A stretch of 64,000 nucleotides of DNA from Longimicrobiales bacterium (lineage in GTDB: Bacteria > Gemmatimonadota > Gemmatimonadetes > Longimicrobiales > Gaopeijiaceae). The translations under genes were made by a program, and so were the position numbers. The notes below the pieces were generated by a model. That model was not told the DNA's origin. It made no database searches and saw nothing but the letters and a program-made list of their open reading frames with translations. Positions 26,160 through 35,353 of the stretch are shown here, piece after piece. The DNA is taken from positions 248,001-312,000 of the forward strand of contig JAQWPM010000012.1 of assembly GCA_029245345.1 (NCBI GenBank). Reading direction: 5' to 3'. The stretch's first letter is position 1, and the number at the start of each line of letters is the position of its first letter.

Positions 26160-28061
26160 ATGAGCCAAGACCAACAACCCTCCACCTTCGGCCAGTTCAT
26201 GGCAGAGATGCGCCGCAGACATGTGGTGCGTTTCGCGCTTGGGTACGCGGCGGTGGCCTTCGTCGTGCTACAGCTGGCAGAAATCGTCTTTCCTGCCTTT
26301 GGGTTAGGTGAGGCCGGCCTGCGGGTTTTGGTGATCGTCGTTGCTCTCGGATTCCCACCGGCAACCGTGTTGGCGTGGGTTTTCGATATCACGGCTGACG
26401 GGATCAAGCGCACAGAGGGTGATGGAGCGGACAGCGTGGCTCCGCGCCTGGCCCTGCTCGTGATCACCGTCACGGTGATGAGTGGACTCGGCGCTTGGCT
26501 CGCGACCAAGGGGATCTTCACGGTACCCGCCTCGACGGACGTCGCAGGCACGCCGGTGGAGTTGGCGATCTACGACCCGTCCGAGGCCATCAATTCGATC
26601 GCGGTCCTCCCCCTCGCCGACTTCTCAGAGGGGGGTGACCAGGCGTACTTCACCGCCGGAATGCACGAGGAGTTGATTGCCAAGCTGAGCATGGTCGAAG
26701 GTCTCCGGGTCGTATCCCGGACCTCGGTGACTCAGTACGCCGGCACCACCAAGTCCGCGCCGGAGATCGGTAGAGAGTTGGGTGTGGACGCGCTCATCGA
26801 GGGATCGGCGACTCGCGTGGGTGACCAAGTGCGCGTCACTCTTCAGATCATCCACGCTCGGAGTGACTCGCACATCCAGACGCTTCAGTTCGACCGCGAG
26901 GTCACGAACGTCTTGGCACTTCAAACCGAGATCGCCCACGCCGTCGTGCACGAAATCGAAGGTGAACACGCCGAAACCGCATTCACCGAAGTGGCCATGA
27001 ACGTCGAGCCGATGGTCCAAGAGGCGTACTTGAAGGGCCGCTATGAGTACGAACGTGGCACGCCCGAAGGGTACCGGATGGCCTTCGACTACTTCCAGGA
27101 CGCGGTACAGAACGACCCGGATTTCGCGCCAGCCCTCACAGGAATCGCGAGTGCCCGCTTCATGGTCGACATGGAGGACGGCGAGGCCAACCCCGTAGAG
27201 GTACAGCTCGCCCGTGAAGAAGCGGCTCAATCGCTCGAGATGGACGCTCAGTCTATTGAGACTCGCGAAGTGCTGTCCCTCATTGAGCGTAGCATCCCGC
27301 GCCTCATGCCCGAGGCTCCGGTGGAGGGACAGCCCACGATGGTGCACGTCGTGTCGATCCCTGGCATGGCCGATTCGATCGTCATGGACATCAGCGCGTT
27401 CGACACCACTTGGGTCGACGCCCTGACGGGACTCGGAGACAAACTCGAGCGGCTCGTGCGCCTGCGGATGGTGCGTGGGGAAGGAGACGGACTGGCTGAA
27501 CGGGCTGGAGCCGCGCGACAGCTGTTGGGCGCGGGTCGGTTTGGTGACGCCACGGAGCTCCTGGAAGACGTCGTCTCGGCCAACCCGGAGTCCACTCCAG
27601 CCTGGGGCCTTTTGGTGCGGACGCACATGTCTGGAGGAGATCCTATGGGCGCGGTCGGAGCGTCCAGAGATTGGAGTGAATCTGGTGCCTTTGGCGCCCC
27701 GAGCGCCGCAGATATCCAGACGCTCGAACGTGCGGTCGCTGAGAGCGGAGCCGCCGGCTATTGGTCCTGGACGCTCGGTCGACTCACCACCGAGCTGGGA
27801 GCAGGCGGCCACGTGTCTCACATAGACCTCGCTGCCGCCAACGCCGGCATGGGCGACGACGACGCGGCATTTACGCACCTCGCCGCTGCACTCGCAGATG
27901 CCGAACCGGGCCTGCTCACGCTGCGCTCAGATCCGGTCTGGGACGACCTTCGCCGCGACAGTCGGTTCGAAAGTCTCTTGAGTGAAGCCCGGGACCTCCG
28001 CTTCTCCCCCACCATGCGTGGTCGGAGAGGCGGAGGCAGAAACCCCGGCAACAACCGCTAG
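26160..28061 (+). CDS. Membrane-anchored FlgO/TolB-like and TPR protein
   Basis: 633 residues. Three membrane segments in the first 120 residues (FALGYAAVAFVVLQLAEIVF, LRVLVIVVALGFPPATVLAWVF, LLVITVTVMSGLGAWLAT). Residues about 140-255 match the FlgO/TolB N-like domain common in adenylate-cyclase-linked and TPR proteins (SIAVLPLADFSEGGDQAYFTAGMHEELIAKLS, split here by eye; EIGRELGVDALIEGSATRVGD). The rest holds degenerate TPR units (YLKGRYEYERGTPEGYRMAF). The usual DNA-binding or kinase module at the N-terminus is absent. Gly/Arg-rich tail. Probably a scaffold or sensor at the inner membrane. Convergent with the asparaginase gene, one base between stops. Confidence 0.8.
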   Translation: MSQDQQPSTFGQFMAEMRRRHVVRFALGYAAVAFVVLQLAEIVFPAFGLGEAGLRVLVIVVALGFPPATVLAWVFDITADGIKRTEGDGADSVAPRLALLVITVTVMSGLGAWLATKGIFTVPASTDVAGTPVELAIYDPSEAINSIAVLPLADFSEGGDQAYFTAGMHEELIAKLSMVEGLRVVSRTSVTQYAGTTKSAPEIGRELGVDALIEGSATRVGDQVRVTLQIIHARSDSHIQTLQFDREVTNVLALQTEIAHAVVHEIEGEHAETAFTEVAMNVEPMVQEAYLKGRYEYERGTPEGYRMAFDYFQDAVQNDPDFAPALTGIASARFMVDMEDGEANPVEVQLAREEAAQSLEMDAQSIETREVLSLIERSIPRLMPEAPVEGQPTMVHVVSIPGMADSIVMDISAFDTTWVDALTGLGDKLERLVRLRMVRGEGDGLAERAGAARQLLGAGRFGDATELLEDVVSANPESTPAWGLLVRTHMSGGDPMGAVGASRDWSESGAFGAPSAADIQTLERAVAESGAAGYWSWTLGRLTTELGAGGHVSHIDLAAANAGMGDDDAAFTHLAAALADAEPGLLTLRSDPVWDDLRRDSRFESLLSEARDLRFSPTMRGRRGGGRNPGNNR

Positions 28062-28062
28062 A

Positions 28063-28608
28063 TCACCGAAGGGCTTCAAACACTCCGGTGTCGTGGTTCT
28101 TTCGGACGTTGTCCCAGTCGAAAACCCGACCGTTCATGGCCACGTACACTCCGGGCGGAAGTACCTGTGAGACGGACAACGCCCCGCCAAGGTTGAACAG
28201 GCCATCCGAGGAACCGAACGCGATCGGGATCATCGCCCCGGTGAGAACGATGGTCTTGTCCCGCACTCGCTCAGCCAGGATGCGCGCGGTATCCACCATG
28301 GTGTCTGTGCCATGAGTGATGACGATGTGGGGCTCGGGAGCATCTGAGCAGCTGCTCGCGATGAGGTCGCGATCGGCGTCTGTCATGTCGAGCGAGTCGA
28401 CCAGCATCAGCGTCCGGACCTTCACGTCCAGGCGACTCCGACCCAGCTCGAGCATCTGCTTCAGATGCGTACCACGGAAGTCGAGTGTGCCGTGAAGCTC
28501 ATCGTACTCCTTGTCGAACGTCCCGCCGGTTACAAACAACCGAATGGGTCCGAGCCTACGGCTCCGAGAAGCCTGATCGGCCCCGACTTCGTCGTTCCCG
28601 TGTGCCAC
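28063..28608 (-). CDS. Single-domain asparaginase-like protein
   Basis: 181 residues from GTG 28608. Contains the first catalytic motif FVTGGTFDKEYDEL, the second HGTDTMVDTA and LTGAMIPIAFG of L-asparaginases, but stops after this N-terminal domain (family enzymes have about 330 residues and a second domain that completes the active site). Short asparaginase-domain proteins of this size occur in many bacteria, so it is not necessarily broken. It may hydrolyse an amide or act on another small molecule. Confidence 0.85.
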   Translation of the reverse strand: MAHGNDEVGADQASRSRRLGPIRLFVTGGTFDKEYDELHGTLDFRGTHLKQMLELGRSRLDVKVRTLMLVDSLDMTDADRDLIASSCSDAPEPHIVITHGTDTMVDTARILAERVRDKTIVLTGAMIPIAFGSSDGLFNLGGALSVSQVLPPGVYVAMNGRVFDWDNVRKNHDTGVFEALR

Positions 28609-28764
28609 TGATTTCCCCTTCCCTAAGTCGATGGGTGCGGTGGAAAACTCCTCAAGGCCGCCTGGATCCGCCAGGCTCGCGCCAACCGAACATCGTGTCC
28701 ACGAGCGGTTGCGGGAGGGGCGTCGCGGTATACCCTAGAGGCGACTCCTCCGACCGGACACGCC

Positions 28765-30132
28765 ATGAACTTCGAAGCTATCAATCCCGCCACTGGGGAC
28801 TTGATCTCAACACACGAGCCTCACACGGCCGCTCACGCTATGGACGCCGTCGGGAGAGCACACGCGGCGCACATGGAGTGGCGGTCTAAGTCGGTGCAGG
28901 ACCGCACGACCCCACTCCTGGTTCTTGCCGGGATGCTGCGCGCCCGAGCGGACGAATTCGGCCGGCTCATGACGTTGGAAATGGGAAAACCCCTCAGCCA
29001 GGGAATCGCTGAGGCGGAAAAGTGCGCCACGGTGTGTGAGTACTACGCCGAGAACGGACCGGCGGCTCTCTCCCCGGTGACTGCACACACAGACGCGAGC
29101 AAGAGCTACTGGACGCATCAACCCCTAGGAGTCGTCCTCGGCATCATGCCCTGGAACTTCCCGTTCTGGCAGGTGGTGCGTTTTGCAGCCCCGACGCTGA
29201 CCGCGGGCAACGCGGTCCTACTCAAGCATGCCCCGAGCGTACCGGGCTGTGCATTGGCTCTCGAGGAGCTGTTCTCAGCAGCTGGATATCCGGATGGGCT
29301 CTTCGCGAACGTCTTTACCGACATCCAGACGACCGGCACCGTCATCGACGACCGGCGGATCCGTGCCGTCAGCCTGACGGGCAGCGTGCGCGCCGGACAG
29401 TCAGTCGCGTCCAGGGCCGGTGCAGCCATTAAGAAATGTGTCCTCGAGTTGGGCGGAAGCGACCCCTCGGTCGTGTTGGCGGACGCAGACCTGGAGCTGA
29501 CCGTAGCCAGTTGCGCACTCGGTCGTTTGATCAACACCGGCCAGAGCTGCGTCGCGGCCAAACGGTTCGTGGTGGTGGAGTCCATCCGGGAAGACTTCGA
29601 GAAGAGACTCGTCGCAACCATGTCGAAAACCGTCATGGGCGATCCGCTCCGAGACGACACGGACATCGGCCCCATGGCGCGGCTCGATCTTCGAGACGCC
29701 CTCCACGACCAGGTCCTTCGGTCCGTGGCGTCCGGAGCCAGACTGGTCTTGGGGGGCACGGTTCCGGACCAGCCAGGAGCGTGGTATCCGCCGACGATTC
29801 TGGCAGACGTTCGCCCGGGTATGGCAGCGTACTCCGAGGAACTCTTCGGGCCGGTGGCTTCGATCGTTCCAGCCGCAGACGAAGCCGATGCCGTCCGTAT
29901 CGCAAACGACACGTCATTCGGACTCGGCGCCTCCATCTACACGACGGACGTCGCTCGCGGGGAGCAGATCGCCGCCGAACAACTGGACGCGGGCAACTGC
30001 TTCGTGAACGGGATCGTGAAGTCAGACCCCGGGCTACCCTTCGGTGGCACCAAACAAAGCGGATACGGCCGGGAGCTGTCTCCCCTCGGCATCCTCGAGT
30101 TCACCAACACTAAAACAGTGTGGGTGAAGTAG
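28765..30132 (+). CDS. NAD(P)-dependent succinate-semialdehyde dehydrogenase-like
   Basis: 455 residues. Aldehyde dehydrogenase superfamily with general base Glu228 (LELGGSDP) and catalytic Cys262 (NTGQSCVAAKR), 34 residues apart as usual. PWNFPFWQVVRFAAPTL, GSVRAGQ and the C-terminal PFGGTKQSGYGRELSPLGI match the SSADH (GabD/Sad) subgroup. Oxidises succinate semialdehyde to succinate, or a similar aldehyde. Monocistronic; convergent with thyX (4 nt between stops). Confidence 0.92.
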   Translation: MNFEAINPATGDLISTHEPHTAAHAMDAVGRAHAAHMEWRSKSVQDRTTPLLVLAGMLRARADEFGRLMTLEMGKPLSQGIAEAEKCATVCEYYAENGPAALSPVTAHTDASKSYWTHQPLGVVLGIMPWNFPFWQVVRFAAPTLTAGNAVLLKHAPSVPGCALALEELFSAAGYPDGLFANVFTDIQTTGTVIDDRRIRAVSLTGSVRAGQSVASRAGAAIKKCVLELGGSDPSVVLADADLELTVASCALGRLINTGQSCVAAKRFVVVESIREDFEKRLVATMSKTVMGDPLRDDTDIGPMARLDLRDALHDQVLRSVASGARLVLGGTVPDQPGAWYPPTILADVRPGMAAYSEELFGPVASIVPAADEADAVRIANDTSFGLGASIYTTDVARGEQIAAEQLDAGNCFVNGIVKSDPGLPFGGTKQSGYGRELSPLGILEFTNTKTVWVK

Positions 30133-30136
30133 GTCC

Positions 30137-31138
30137 TTACTTCGGCGCGTCCGGCACTGCCTCCAACATCTCTTTGGCAACGTCCTCGGCAGACCGCATG
30201 GTCGACATGTCGAGCTCAAAGTCCGGCCGCCCGGGCGTCTTGAGCTTCTCGATGAGTTCGTGGGCTTCCCGGCCGGACAGGCCCGCTTCTGCTAGCTGTT
30301 CAGCGCTCAGGTGGGCACCCGACTTCGCTGCGAGTCCGTCGTCACTCGCCTCGACGAGTTGAGATAACGCGGCGAGCTCTCCGCGGCTCATGGGCTGTCC
30401 AACCAAGTCGTAGTCGACCCAAGCCTCGTAGGACAATGGGGCCACACGTTTCACCATTCCGGCAATAATCTGGGCGAAGACCTGGATCTCCCATTGAGCA
30501 TGGGGATCGGCCCGGAGCGACAAGAAGTGCAGCAGGTTGTGTAAGTCGATCTTCCAATACCACTGGGTATAGGTCGAAAGCGGAAGATCAATCCGAGCGA
30601 CCTCGCGAGCGACGTCCTCACCGACCATCCACGTGTACCCACCCGCAGCGTCCTCTCTGAGCCGGTCCCAACGCTGGACCGCTTCCTGATACAGTTCGTC
30701 GGATGCGTCCGCGTCACGGCCCTGATTGTTCTCCTTACTCTGAAGCGCAAAGTGCTCGCGCTCCGGCATGTAGAAGAGAAGCGGCATCAGACTGTATCGC
30801 CCGCTGTACTCGTTCACGGAAGCCGTGCGGTGCCGGATCCACTGACGCGCCACGAACATCGGCATCGCACAATGGAACTTGAACTCGACCATCTCAGAGG
30901 GCGTCGTGTGCCGATGCCGGCGTAGATACCGGATCAGGCCTCGGGTCGCGGACACCTTCCGGGTGCCATATCCGTAGCTGACGCGCGCTGCCCGCTCTAC
31001 GTCTTCGTCTGATCCCATGTAGTCGACCAGCGAGACGAATCCGTGATCGAGCGCGGGAAAATAGCCACCGAGGATTTCCTCAGCTGCTGGGCTTGTGGGC
31101 CTCTTCGTTTCCATGCCATCATGTGCGTTAGGGTGCAT
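30137..31138 (-). CDS. thyX: FAD-dependent thymidylate synthase
   Basis: 333 residues from ATG 31138 (ATG 31114 also possible; neither has a clear ribosome site). ThyX motif RHRTASVNEYSGRYS at residues 102-116 is complete. Makes dTMP from dUMP using methylene-tetrahydrofolate and NADPH, replacing ThyA. The protein is longer than the usual 220-260 residues; the C-terminal 80 residues after VDYDLVGQ are an added helical tail (SREAHELIEKLK..) seen in some lineages. Confidence 0.95.
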   Translation of the reverse strand: MHPNAHDGMETKRPTSPAAEEILGGYFPALDHGFVSLVDYMGSDEDVERAARVSYGYGTRKVSATRGLIRYLRRHRHTTPSEMVEFKFHCAMPMFVARQWIRHRTASVNEYSGRYSLMPLLFYMPEREHFALQSKENNQGRDADASDELYQEAVQRWDRLREDAAGGYTWMVGEDVAREVARIDLPLSTYTQWYWKIDLHNLLHFLSLRADPHAQWEIQVFAQIIAGMVKRVAPLSYEAWVDYDLVGQPMSRGELAALSQLVEASDDGLAAKSGAHLSAEQLAEAGLSGREAHELIEKLKTPGRPDFELDMSTMRSAEDVAKEMLEAVPDAPK

Positions 31139-31435
31139 TTGACGCTGTCGGTAGACCGAATATAGCCGGGCCGTCGCACACCGAAAGAAACGCGCTGGCG
31201 GCTATCTTCGGATGCTTGGCCTTTTCTGTTTCTTTCATACCCAATTGTACATTCACGTCTAACAATGCCAAATAATAGCTAGACACGAGCTTGATATTTT
31301 GAACTTTGTGGCGAAGATTGTTGGACAACAATTAAGCATACGCACTTACCCTTACGGGGCCCCTTCGTCTGGCGGGGACGCGAATCTCACCGCAACTTGC
31401 AGAATCGTCTCTTCAGCGTCGGTATACGTTGAATA
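31139..31435. promoter_or_regulatory. AT-rich divergent control region between thyX and histidine kinase
   Basis: 297 bases without a gene, noticeably AT-richer (31200-31345) than the flanks. It contains a perfect inverted repeat ATTGTTG-GA-CAACAAT at 31317-31332, and the related word ATTGTTAGAC on the minus strand at 31258-31267. These look like operator sites for a dimeric regulator of one or both genes. A TATACG at about 31423 lies eight bases before the kinase ATG, which has no Shine-Dalgarno, so a leaderless message is possible. Confidence 0.45.
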
Positions 31436-34408
31436 ATGCAGACTGAGCCGTCCATTCGAACTCGCCTCACCCTATTGGTGAGGGGTGTAGCCCTGCCCCT
31501 CGTGTTCCTTGCTGGCTATACAATTTGGACCGAGTTCAATTCGAATCTAGATGAAGCGAAAGGCCAAACGGACCAATTCGCACGGTCCACCGCGGCCGCA
31601 GTTCAACAATACGTTCACGGCGTGGTCGAGATCGCGGGCGAACTCGTCGCGAATCCCGAAGTGCGAGCGCTCGACCCTGAGCAATGCCTCGCGGCGTTGA
31701 CCCCGGTCGTGGAAGCCCTTCCGCACGTGACCAATCTGGTCGTGAACCGGGTCAACGGGCCTCTCGTGTGTTCGGCGGTGCCTCTTCCGGACGACCTCAG
31801 TCAGGACAACTCGGACCGTCCCTGGGTACAGGCAGCGATCGAATCGGGCACCTACACTATCGCCGCACCCGCCCCGGGGCCGATTTCCCCGTTCCTGCTC
31901 ACTTCTATCACGGTTCCGATTCGTGGCGACGAAGATGAGATCACCGGCACCCTAAGCGTCCCACTGGGGATCGCCCATCTTCAGGCACTCGTGGAGATTC
32001 CGTTGCCTGAGGGAGCCCTGCTGACGATTACAGATACTACGTACACGGTCATCGCCCGGTCCATCGACCCAGAGGAGTGGGTCAGCAGAAAGCTCCCCCT
32101 CGACGACCCGGACGAGCGCTCGGACATCTCCCTACTCACTGGCTACAACACGACCGAAAGCGCCGACGGTGTGCGCCGCCTCTTCGGGTATACAGCGATC
32201 GAAGGAACTCCCTGGATCGTGTGGGCCGGTCTCCCGACGTCCATCATCTACGGCCCCACGATCTCGGGCCTGTATCCGAAGCTGGGCCTGGCCGCGCTCA
32301 CGCTGATGTTCGTGTTCGTCTTCGCGCGCATCATCAACCGGCAAATCCAAACCTCGCTCTCTGGACTAAGCGAGCAGATGAAGGCGGTCGAACCCAGTCT
32401 GGATGCCGTCCTGACGGAGTCGGGCCCGTCTGAAATCGCCGACGTAGCACGGCAATACAACGCCCTCCTCCAAGGCAGGCGGCGAGCGGAGGCGCACGCC
32501 GCTGCAAGCGCCGACCTCAGCGTCTTGGTCATGCGTTCGACCAACGACGCTTTTTGGGATTGGGACTTGGGCACCAATCAGATCGAATGCAACCCACGCT
32601 TCTTCGAGATGTTCGGAGGCGTCGCTTCCCAGCCCGAGGAGGCGATGGTGTTCTGGGCGAACCGAGTGCACCCGGAAGACATAGAGCAGGTGCGTGCCCG
32701 CATAGAGGAGGCCCTCGCATCCAAAACCGAGCACTGGACATCTGCGTACCGAATGCGCCGTGCAGATGGCGAATGGGCCGAAATCTCCGACCGCTGTTAC
32801 GTGGTAAACGATCCGGACGGAGCACCTGTGCGGTTGGTCGGAGAGATTATGGACGTGACCGAAGCTCGTTCCGCGCAGCGCCAAATAGAGAAGGTCAAAG
32901 AGCGGTATCAGTCCATTTTACAAAATGCCGCATTCGGCATTTATGTCGCCTCGATGGACGGACAGATACTCGATACGAATCCAGCCTTCCTAAAGCTGCT
33001 CGGCGCTGACAAGGCCACTGCCCTGACTTGGACCGACCGCGATTTCTATGTGGAGCCGGCCGACCGAGACCGCCACGTAGAGAGGTCCCTCACCGGCGGT
33101 GCATCCCACCCGATTGAGACTCAGTGGCAGACGCCGAATGGCAGGCGCCTCTATATGCGTTTGTTCATCAGCAGCTTCGTCGAAGCCAGTGGCGACATCG
33201 CCATCGAGGTCATAGCCGAAGATCTCACGGAACGCCGCCGACTCGATGGGCAATTCAGGAAAGCCCAGAGAATGGAAGCTATGGGGCAAGTGGCTGGGGG
33301 CGTCGCGCACGACTTCAATAACCGCCTCACGGTGATTCAAGGGCGTGGAGAAATGATCCGCAGCGAGGTTGAGCACGACCCCGACCTCACGGAAGGCATC
33401 AATGCGATTCTCGAGTCGGCAGCGCGCGCCGCAGAACTGACACGTGGCCTCTTGGCCGTCAGTCGAAAGCAGATGTACCGGCCTCAGGTCATCTCCCTCA
33501 ATGAGTTGGTCGACACGCTCAACCCTGGGCTCAAAACGATCTTAGGGGAGCGATTTGCGCTCGAGGTGTCACAAGAGGACGAACTCCCGTCCGTTTCGGC
33601 AGATCCGGGCCATCTGCAACAGGTCTTGGAAAACCTGATCGTGAACGCCAGGGACGCGCAGACGGATGGAGGAACGGTGTTCCTCAAGACGTCCGCCCGG
33701 AGCGTATCCGTGGATGAGGCCTCTGAAGTCCCAGGACTGCGAGCCGGGTCCTACGTGGCTCTCTCCATCACGGACCAGGGGCCCGGAATCCCCCCCGAGG
33801 TGTTGAACCGAGTCTTCGAGCCCTTCTTTACGACCAAACCGATGGGGATCGGAACAGGGATGGGCCTTGCTGCGGTCTACGGTCTAGCGAAACAGAACGA
33901 CGCATTCGTTTCGATCGACACGGAACTCGGTCGTGGCACCACGGTCACCCTTCTCGTGCCAGAAGAGGGAAGTGATCCCATCAAGGTCGGAGCGATCGGA
34001 CAGACGGAGGTCCCCCGCGGGGACGGCTCCCGCGTCCTCGTGGTCGAAGACGAGGAAGGCGTCCGGGTCGTCGTGGTCAGAACCCTCCAGGTGCTAGGGT
34101 ATGACGTCCTCGAGACCGAAAATGCAGACGCAGCCCTCGACCTTCCAGACGAGGCGCTGGCGTCTCTCTCGGCGCTGGTCACCGATGTGATTATGCCCGG
34201 TATGCAAGGACCGGAACTCGCTGACGCATTACGTCTCCGCTTCCCGGACCTTCCGACCCTGTTCATCTCCGGATATCAGGATCAATCGGGGGCGTTCGAC
34301 TTCGAACCGGGATCGGGGCTGGCCTTTTTGGCCAAACCATTCACGCCACAGGAGCTGGGCTTTGCGTTGGCCGACCTCCTACGCAGTCTACCCGTCTCCT
34401 CAGACTAG
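31436..34408 (+). CDS. Hybrid sensor histidine kinase with Cache and PAS domains
   Basis: 990 residues. N-terminal membrane segment (about 14-32), extracytoplasmic dCache-like sensor (about 35-275), second membrane segment (ALTLMFVFVFARII), HAMP-like linker, PAS domains at about 365-480 (FWDWDLGTNQIECNPRFFEMFG) and 490-600 (NAAFGIYVASMDGQILDTN), dimerisation domain with phospho-His625 (GGVAHDFNNRLTVIQG), HATPase (NARDAQ, DQGPGIP, GIGTGMGLAAVYG), and a receiver at about 865-985 with Asp917 (LVTDVIMPGMQGPE). Sensor of an outside signal with an internal receiver; the output partner is not in the window. Its stop shares CTAG with the convergent selenoprotein gene. Confidence 0.93.
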   Translation: MQTEPSIRTRLTLLVRGVALPLVFLAGYTIWTEFNSNLDEAKGQTDQFARSTAAAVQQYVHGVVEIAGELVANPEVRALDPEQCLAALTPVVEALPHVTNLVVNRVNGPLVCSAVPLPDDLSQDNSDRPWVQAAIESGTYTIAAPAPGPISPFLLTSITVPIRGDEDEITGTLSVPLGIAHLQALVEIPLPEGALLTITDTTYTVIARSIDPEEWVSRKLPLDDPDERSDISLLTGYNTTESADGVRRLFGYTAIEGTPWIVWAGLPTSIIYGPTISGLYPKLGLAALTLMFVFVFARIINRQIQTSLSGLSEQMKAVEPSLDAVLTESGPSEIADVARQYNALLQGRRRAEAHAAASADLSVLVMRSTNDAFWDWDLGTNQIECNPRFFEMFGGVASQPEEAMVFWANRVHPEDIEQVRARIEEALASKTEHWTSAYRMRRADGEWAEISDRCYVVNDPDGAPVRLVGEIMDVTEARSAQRQIEKVKERYQSILQNAAFGIYVASMDGQILDTNPAFLKLLGADKATALTWTDRDFYVEPADRDRHVERSLTGGASHPIETQWQTPNGRRLYMRLFISSFVEASGDIAIEVIAEDLTERRRLDGQFRKAQRMEAMGQVAGGVAHDFNNRLTVIQGRGEMIRSEVEHDPDLTEGINAILESAARAAELTRGLLAVSRKQMYRPQVISLNELVDTLNPGLKTILGERFALEVSQEDELPSVSADPGHLQQVLENLIVNARDAQTDGGTVFLKTSARSVSVDEASEVPGLRAGSYVALSITDQGPGIPPEVLNRVFEPFFTTKPMGIGTGMGLAAVYGLAKQNDAFVSIDTELGRGTTVTLLVPEEGSDPIKVGAIGQTEVPRGDGSRVLVVEDEEGVRVVVVRTLQVLGYDVLETENADAALDLPDEALASLSALVTDVIMPGMQGPELADALRLRFPDLPTLFISGYQDQSGAFDFEPGSGLAFLAKPFTPQELGFALADLLRSLPVSSD

Positions 34409-35001
34409 TTCGCAGCACCGGCGTCGAGTCCCCAGGGACGGACGAAGTCCTCGGGCTCCACTCCCAGAGCGTCCGCTATCCGCGTGATGTAGTTGAAATA
34501 TCCGATCACCTGAGTCGCGTCATGGATCGCACAGTCGTCAAATCCGTGTGACCTCAGCACATCGAGGTCTTCCGGACCCACACCGTTTTGGTCGTGCGTG
34601 AGTTTTACCGCGTAGGCACATAACGCTTGATCCGCCTCACTCAAGTCGGCCTCTCGCCAATCGCGCGCGATCGCGTGAACGAAGTCGTCCCTCTCGTTGT
34701 CACTCCTAAACAGCTCCGTGACCTCTTCCCGGAGGTCGTGCGCGTGCGCCTGAGTTCAGTAGAAGCAGTCGTTCGTCCTCGAGGTGACGACCGCCAACAT
34801 CTCCCTCCTCCATCGGGTCAGGGGCGAACGCCCGAACATAATGGCGGCGTAAAACTTCATCGAAGAATCCATCGCTCGGGGGTTCAGGCTCATGATATGC
34901 ACGATGTGCCATATCCGACCTGCTCGCTCGAGCGCTTCGTCGAAGAGTTTCTTGAGGAGACCGGTGGCCTCCCCGACGGGGATCTGTTTGATATGAGGCA
35001 T
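34405..35001 (-). CDS. AhpD-like (carboxymuconolactone decarboxylase family) selenoprotein, in-frame UGA as Sec
   Basis: From ATG 35001 the frame runs MPHIKQIPVGEATGLL..REMLAVVTSRTNDCFY, meets TGA at 34758-34756, and continues in the same frame for 116 codons (TQAHAHDLREEVTELF ... RPWGLDAGAAN) to TAG at 34405. Read through, the product is 198 residues and matches peroxidase-related AhpD-like proteins. Their redox centre is Cys-x-x-Cys-x-x-x-His; here it is C-F-Y-(TGA)-T-Q-A-H, so the TGA replaces exactly the second, attacking Cys. CxxU versions of AhpD-like proteins are known bacterial selenoproteins. A SECIS-like hairpin follows. No other stop or frameshift is present. Likely role: peroxide or disulfide reduction. 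The alternative is a single nonsense change TGC/TGT to TGA. Confidence 0.82.
34720..34737 (-). promoter_or_regulatory. Candidate bacterial SECIS element
   Basis: On the coding strand the bases 25-30 after the TGA form loop CGGGAA between GACCTC (34737-34732) and GAGGTC (34725-34720), a perfect 6-bp stem. The UGA-to-loop distance of 24 nt lies in the 16-37 nt range and a G occurs in the first two loop bases, the known requirements for SelB-recognised elements. Confidence 0.7.
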
Positions 35002-35087
35002 GACGGAATCTAGGTCGGAGATCGCCGAGTGAACCACATCGGCCTTCTTCTCGTAGTAGTAAGCTAGACACCAGGAGGAGGTCACCC

Positions 35088-35297
35088 GTGGGTCAGTGCC
35101 AGGGAAAGACAAAGAAGGGCGACCAGTGCCGTCGTGACGCGAAGGGCGACACTTCGTTTTGCTCCATCCATCAGGACCAAGAGGTGCGCGAGCGCTTCCC
35201 ACCCAACAGTGAAGAGTGGGATCATGATTCCATAATGAAGGCGGCAATCGGGTTCGCCTTGGTCGGGGCGGTCCTCTTTTTCCGCTTCCGCCGCTAG
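35088..35297 (+). CDS. Small Cys/His-motif protein with C-terminal membrane segment
   Basis: 69 residues from GTG 35088, seven bases behind AGGAGGAG (35073-35080), a strong site. N-terminal CQGKTKKGDQCRRDAKGDTS then FCSIH fits the widespread small zinc-like motif C-x9-C-x10-C-x2-H. The C-terminus has one membrane segment (AAIGFALVGAVLFF) and ends RFRR. Role unknown. Divergent from the selenoprotein gene with 86 nt between starts. Confidence 0.75.
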   Translation: MGQCQGKTKKGDQCRRDAKGDTSFCSIHQDQEVRERFPPNSEEWDHDSIMKAAIGFALVGAVLFFRFRR

Positions 35298-35321
35298 CAT
35301 CTACGGGGACAGAATTCAGGG

Positions 35322-35353
35322 CGGCCGCCGCGATTTGTAGCGGCGGTCCTTTT
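35322..35353 (+). terminator. Probable intrinsic terminator
   Basis: Arms 35324-35331 and 35340-35347 (GCCGCCGC / GCGGCGGT) pair over eight positions with an 8-base loop, then CCTTTTCC. It is 25 nt behind the small protein gene at 35088-35297. Confidence 0.6.

Noticed and set aside
26625-27878. 417-codon open frame on the minus strand
   Set aside because: It lies fully antisense to the FlgO/TPR protein gene, its protein is rich in Arg/His with no motif, and the plus-strand product has clear domains. GC-rich codon use opens such frames.
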